From: an uncultured cyanobacterium
Lineage (GTDB): Bacteria; Cyanobacteriota; Cyanobacteriia; PCC-6307; Cyanobiaceae
Reading direction: 5' to 3'
DNA length: 8,450 bases
NCBI GenBank assembly: GCA_903921295.1
Contig: CAIXOZ010000144.1
Coordinates: 1-8,450 of the forward strand
Shown here: piece after piece, positions 5,190 to 8,450 of the stretch
How the letters are laid out: each line of letters begins with the position of its first letter
Position numbering within the stretch: the first letter of the stretch is position 1
The notes under the pieces: model-generated
What the model saw: only the letters and a program-made list of their open reading frames with translations
What the model was told of the DNA's origin: nothing
Database searches by the model: none
Made by a program: the position numbers and the translations under genes

Positions 5190-6275
5190 ATGATCTCCAG
5201 CCGGCCGGATCTCGCCGCGGTGGTTGCCTTTGTGCTGGCGGCCCTGCTGACGGCGTTGATCGTGCCGGTGGTGCGACGGGCCGGGTTGCGCTGGGGGTTG
5301 ATCGATCCGCCTGATCCGCGCAAGCAGCACACCACACCGATGGTGCGCCTCGGCGGCATCGGCATCGTTGCCGGCTTTGTGCTTGCGTTGCTGATCATCT
5401 GGGCGCTGGGTGGCTTTGTGCAGCTGCCCCAGCCTGATAACCCGATCTGGACCACCCTCGCCGGGTGCCTCTGCTTCTTCATCATCGGGCTCGCAGACGA
5501 TCTGTTCGCCCTGCCCCCGTTGCCTCGCCTTGTGCTGCAGCTGGCCGTCGCGACGGTGGTCTGGAGCCAGGGGGTGCGCATCGGCGCGATCGAACTCCCC
5601 TTCGGACTGCTCGGCCACGATCCCGGCGTGATCCAGCTCTCCGGTGGATTCAGTCTCCTGGCCACAGTGCTCTGGTTGGTGGGCATCACCAATGCCATCA
5701 ACTGGCTCGACGGTCTCGATGGCCTGGCCGCCGGAGTCAGCGGCATCGCCGCCGTCGGTCTGCTGTCGGTCAGCTACAGCCTCAACCAACCCGCCCCTGG
5801 CCTGCTGGCGGCCGCCCTGGCGGGGAGCTGCCTCGGCTTTCTCCGCCACAACTTCAACCCCGCCCGCATCTTCATGGGCGATGGAGGCTCCTACTTTCTC
5901 GGCTTCGCCCTGGCGGCGATCAGCATCGTCGGACCGGCCAAGGGCCTCACCAGCGTCAGCCTGCTGCTACCGCTGCTGATCCTCTCGCTGCCTGTGGCCG
6001 ACATGTCGGCCGTGATCATGGGGAGGCTGCGTCAGGGGCGTTCCCCCTTCTATCCCGATCGCCGCCATCTCCACCACCGCCTGTTGCGGATCGGCTTCAG
6101 CCATCGGCGCACCGTGGTGCTGATCTATGCCTTCACCCAGTGGCTCGTGGCCCTGGCGCTGGTGCTGGCCAATGCGGAGCTGCGCTTCCTCTGGCTGGCT
6201 CTGGCCACGGCGATTCTGGTGGCGGTGATCGTCATCGCCCGTCGCCAGATTGAGAACGAACACCGCCGTTCCTGA
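5190..6275 (+). CDS. Polyprenyl-phosphate N-acetylhexosamine-1-phosphate transferase (WecA/TagO/MraY superfamily)
   Basis: A 361-residue polytopic membrane protein with about ten to eleven hydrophobic segments. The family transfers a sugar-1-phosphate from a UDP-sugar to undecaprenyl phosphate, the first step in making lipid-linked glycans. Motifs from ATG 5190: DPPDPRKQHTTPMVRLGG (39-56), the Mg-binding Asp pair in GLADDLF (D103, D104), NAINWLDGLDGLAAG (168-182) with catalytic-type Asp, FNPARIFMGDGGSYFLG (222-238), and the cytoplasmic DRRHLHHRL (290-298) with the HxHH motif typical of the WecA/TagO branch. The HxHH loop and absence of MraY-specific sequence favour WecA-like over MraY, so it more likely starts an O-antigen, capsule or wall polymer than peptidoglycan; the sugar is unknown. 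A GTG at 5187 directly precedes ATG 5190 and could be used. It follows glyA by 107 bases and cinA by only 6 bases downstream, so it likely heads a transfer-cinA-leuC run. Confidence 0.93.
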   Translation: MISSRPDLAAVVAFVLAALLTALIVPVVRRAGLRWGLIDPPDPRKQHTTPMVRLGGIGIVAGFVLALLIIWALGGFVQLPQPDNPIWTTLAGCLCFFIIGLADDLFALPPLPRLVLQLAVATVVWSQGVRIGAIELPFGLLGHDPGVIQLSGGFSLLATVLWLVGITNAINWLDGLDGLAAGVSGIAAVGLLSVSYSLNQPAPGLLAAALAGSCLGFLRHNFNPARIFMGDGGSYFLGFALAAISIVGPAKGLTSVSLLLPLLILSLPVADMSAVIMGRLRQGRSPFYPDRRHLHHRLLRIGFSHRRTVVLIYAFTQWLVALALVLANAELRFLWLALATAILVAVIVIARRQIENEHRRS

Positions 6276-6281
6276 GGCCGC

Positions 6282-7562
6282 TTGAGCCAGGTTGAACTCC
6301 TCTGCATCGGCACCGAGCTCCTGCTCGGTGACATCCTCAACGGCAATGCCCGCTGGCTCGCCCAGCAGTTCGCGGCCCTGGGGCTGACCCATCATCGCCA
6401 GGGGGTGGTGGGCGACAACCGCGAACGGTTGATCGCCGTTCTTCGGGAGATCGCGGGTCGTTCAGAGCTGCTGATCACCACCGGTGGCCTTGGTCCCACC
6501 CCCGATGATCTGACCACCGAAGCGGTCACCGCCGCCTTCGGGGGCCGGCTGCTCGAGCGTCCGGAGGTCTGGAGCGACATCCAGGCCAAGGCCGCCAGCC
6601 GGGGGCGCCCACCCTCTCCCTCCAGCCGCCGACAGGCCCTGCTCCCCGAAGGAGCCGAGATCTTGCCCAATGGCACCGGCACCGCCCCTGGCATGATCTG
6701 GCGCCCCGATCCCGACGGGTTGCCCTTCCCGATCCGCAGGGGATTCACGGTCCTCACCTTCCCGGGCGTCCCCTCGGAGATGAAGGCGATGTGGCAGGCC
6801 ACGGCTGTGCCCTGGTTGCAGGCCCAGGGGCTGACAGACGCGGGGCTGTTCAGTCGCCAGCTGCGCTTCTGGGGGCTTGGTGAAGCGACCCTGGCCGAGC
6901 GGGTGGCCGATCTGCTGGAGGGCTCCAACCCCACGGTGGCCCCCTATGCCGGCGCCGGGGAGGTGATCCTGCGGCTCACGGCCCGTGCGGCCAGCCGCCC
7001 CGAAGCTGAGGCCCTGCTCGATCCCGTCGAGACCGAGATCCGCGCCCGCGCCGGCGAGGCCTGCTTCGGCCGTGACGAGGACAGCCTGGCCTCGGTGGTG
7101 TTGCGGCAGCTGCGCGGTCGCGGTCAGACCCTGGCGGTGGCGGAGAGTTGCACCGGTGGTGGCCTCGGTGCTGCCCTCGCTGCGGTGCCTGGGGCCTCGG
7201 AGGTGTTTCTGGGCGGCGTGATCGCCTATGCCAATGCCGTCAAGCGTGATCTGCTGGGGGTGCCGGAGTCGTTGCTGGAGAGCCATGGCGCCGTCAGCGA
7301 TCCGGTGGCGATGGCAATGGCGCAGGGGGTGCGTCGCCGCACCGGTGCCGACTGGGCTCTGGCGATCACCGGCGTCGCCGGTCCCGGTGGTGGTCGTGCC
7401 GACAAGCCCGTCGGTCTGGTGCACATCGCCGTGGTCGGCCCTGAGAGCGGCCGCAGTGCTCCGGTCCGTTTCGGCGAGAGTCGCGGTCGGGCCTGGATCC
7501 AGCAGCTCTCGGCTCTGGAGGCCCTCAATCGCCTGAGGCTGGACCTCTCCCTTTTAGGCTGA
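6282..7562 (+). CDS. cinA: CinA family protein: competence/damage-inducible protein A with C-terminal NMN amidohydrolase domain
   Basis: Encodes 426 residues in the full two-domain form. The N-terminal MoCF-biosynthesis (COG1058) domain spans about 4-175, with CIGTELLLGDILNGNARWLA (8-27), ITTGGLGPTPDDLTTEAV (65-82) and TFPGVPSEMKAMW (159-171). A linking KH-type region follows (about 175-260), and the C-terminal CinA/PncC domain (about 265-420) carries LAVAESCTGGGLGAAL (284-299), GGVIAYANAVKRDLLGV (311-327) and ALAITGVAGPGGG (359-371). PncC-type domains deamidate NMN to NaMN to recycle NAD; COG1058 domains of some homologues hydrolyse ADP-ribose. A somewhat long loop near 140-155 (RPDPDGLPFPIRRG) precedes the PGVPSEM motif. 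The start is TTG 6282, because MSQVELLCIG fits the family start exactly and no ATG or GTG lies between it and the upstream stop; a TGAGG at 6273-6277 may serve as ribosome site. The short gaps on both sides suggest co-transcription. Confidence 0.95.
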   Translation: MSQVELLCIGTELLLGDILNGNARWLAQQFAALGLTHHRQGVVGDNRERLIAVLREIAGRSELLITTGGLGPTPDDLTTEAVTAAFGGRLLERPEVWSDIQAKAASRGRPPSPSSRRQALLPEGAEILPNGTGTAPGMIWRPDPDGLPFPIRRGFTVLTFPGVPSEMKAMWQATAVPWLQAQGLTDAGLFSRQLRFWGLGEATLAERVADLLEGSNPTVAPYAGAGEVILRLTARAASRPEAEALLDPVETEIRARAGEACFGRDEDSLASVVLRQLRGRGQTLAVAESCTGGGLGAALAAVPGASEVFLGGVIAYANAVKRDLLGVPESLLESHGAVSDPVAMAMAQGVRRRTGADWALAITGVAGPGGGRADKPVGLVHIAVVGPESGRSAPVRFGESRGRAWIQQLSALEALNRLRLDLSLLG

Positions 7563-7586
7563 TCGATCATTCCGTGCCGCTGGTCC

Positions 7587-8450
7587 TTGAGCACCGCCAC
7601 CCTCTACGACAAGGTCTGGGAGTTGCACCGTGTGGCGGATCTTCCCGGCGGTGGCACCCAGCTGTTCATCGGCCTGCATCTGATCCATGAGGTCACCAGT
7701 CCCCAGGCCTTCGCAGCCCTGAAGGATCTCGGCCTCGGCGTGCGCCATCCCGAGCGCACCGTTGCCACCGTCGATCACATCGTTCCCACCCTCTCCCAGG
7801 CGCGTCCCTTCGCCGATCCTCTGGCGGAGGAGATGCTCGCCACCCTGGAGCGCAACTGTCAGGAGCATGGAATCCTGCTGCATGGTCTTGGCAGCGGGCG
7901 TCAGGGCATCGTCCATGTGATCGCCCCGGAGCTGGGCCTCACCCAGCCCGGCATGACCGTGGCCTGCGGCGACTCCCACACCTCCACCCACGGGGCCTTC
8001 GGGGCGATCGCCTTTGGCATCGGCACCAGCCAGGTGCGCGATGTGCTCGCAAGCCAGAGCCTGGCGATGGGCAAGCTCAAGGTGCGTCGGATCTGGGTGG
8101 ACGGCCGGCTCCAGACCGGCGTGTATGCCAAGGATCTGGTACTGCATGTGATCCGAACCCTCGGTGTCAAGGGTGGCGTGGGCTATGCCTATGAATTCGC
8201 CGGCCCGGCCATCGAGGCCCTCTCGATGGAGGAGCGGATGACCCTCTGCAACATGGCGATCGAGGGCGGCGCCCGCTGCGGCTACCTCAACCCCGACGCC
8301 ACCACCTTTGCCTATCTCCAGGGCCGACCCGCCGCCCCCAGCGGCGAGGCCTGGCAACGGGCCCTGGCCTGGTGGACCTCCCTGGCCAGCGACGATCAAG
8401 CCCAGTTCGACGACGAGGTGCGCTTCGATGCCAGCCTGCTGGCCCCCACC
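7587..8450 (+). CDS. leuC: 3-isopropylmalate dehydratase large subunit, N-terminal part, cut by window edge
   Basis: From TTG 7587 the frame stays open for 288 codons to the last base; the whole protein is normally about 470 residues. LeuC with LeuD isomerises 2-isopropylmalate to 3-isopropylmalate in leucine synthesis and belongs to the aconitase superfamily with a [4Fe-4S] cluster. Family sequence: TLYDKVWELHRV (5-16), LFIGLHLIHEVTSPQAF (26-42), VATVDHIVPT (59-68), HGLGSGRQGIVHVIAPE (99-115), VACGDSHTSTHGAFGAIAFG (125-144), VRDVLASQSL (150-159) and NMAIEGGARCGYLNPD (222-237). The other cluster-ligand cysteines lie beyond the edge and cannot be checked. The TTG start is chosen because the conserved TLYDKVW lies directly after it and no in-frame ATG or GTG exists close upstream. 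It follows cinA by 24 bases with no promoter or terminator seen, so it is probably read from upstream; leuD is expected further right. Confidence 0.96.
   Translation, partial: MSTATLYDKVWELHRVADLPGGGTQLFIGLHLIHEVTSPQAFAALKDLGLGVRHPERTVATVDHIVPTLSQARPFADPLAEEMLATLERNCQEHGILLHGLGSGRQGIVHVIAPELGLTQPGMTVACGDSHTSTHGAFGAIAFGIGTSQVRDVLASQSLAMGKLKVRRIWVDGRLQTGVYAKDLVLHVIRTLGVKGGVGYAYEFAGPAIEALSMEERMTLCNMAIEGGARCGYLNPDATTFAYLQGRPAAPSGEAWQRALAWWTSLASDDQAQFDDEVRFDASLLAPT

Noticed and set aside
6462..7424. Long antisense frame over cinA
   Set aside because: In-register shadow created by high GC codon choice in cinA, which has strong homology on the plus strand.
5012..8011. HIP1 palindromes (GCGATCGC) at 5012-5019 and 8004-8011
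   Set aside because: Only two copies were found in 8.45 kb, both inside genes. This is consistent with a cyanobacterium but too few to call the strong enrichment seen in HIP1-rich genomes.
7554..8399. Long antisense frame over leuC
   Set aside because: In-register shadow of leuC; leuC homology is continuous on the plus strand.
1..8450. Mobile element, CRISPR array, phage, toxin-antitoxin or defence system
   Set aside because: No transposase, integrase, regular repeat array, terminal inverted repeats or recognisable defence domain was found. The tRNA is intact, with no duplicated 3' end nearby that would mark an integration site.

Overview
The window reads as an ordinary housekeeping stretch from a high-GC picocyanobacterium of the Cyanobium / freshwater-brackish Synechococcus type. 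The reasons are strong G+C bias at third codon positions, a DUF3181 protein (a family known essentially from cyanobacteria), the cyanobacterial form of MurJ, and a gene order (sfsA, murJ, small unknown genes, tRNA-Arg, glyA, a WecA/MraY-type transferase, cinA, leuC) that I remember as common in marine and freshwater Synechococcus/Prochlorococcus. The genus is inferred from sequence character and memory, not from a search.

Layout. Positions 1-489 (minus) hold the N-terminal part of sfsA, which runs off the left edge. Divergent to it, murJ (681-2372, plus) encodes the lipid II flippase. Convergent with murJ is a compact minus-strand cluster of three short genes: a 2TM-domain membrane protein (3344-3081), DUF3181 (3084-2797, overlapping the previous gene by 4 bases) and an unrecognised small protein (2745-2464). 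Divergent from that cluster is tRNA-Arg(ACG) at 3454-3527, with its own promoter and a textbook intrinsic terminator at 3536-3563. A leader of about 217 bases then precedes glyA (3781-5082). The rightmost part is a tight plus-strand run: a polyprenyl-phosphate sugar-1-phosphate transferase (5190-6275), cinA (6282-7562, TTG start, 6-base gap) and leuC (from TTG at 7587, 24-base gap), which runs off the right edge.

Functionally, murJ and the WecA/MraY-type transferase both act on undecaprenyl-linked cell-envelope intermediates. glyA supplies one-carbon units and interconverts serine and glycine. cinA recycles NMN formed from NAD. leuC catalyses the isomerase step of leucine synthesis. They do not form one pathway; the clustering looks like conserved synteny and shared transcription.

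I found no mobile element, CRISPR array, phage gene or clear new system. The points most worth a second look are the three-gene unknown cluster (2464-3344), loss in this MurJ of charged residues that are essential in E. coli MurJ, T-less hairpins with a GTCGAC core just after murJ and glyA, and an inverted repeat inside the tRNA promoter spacer.
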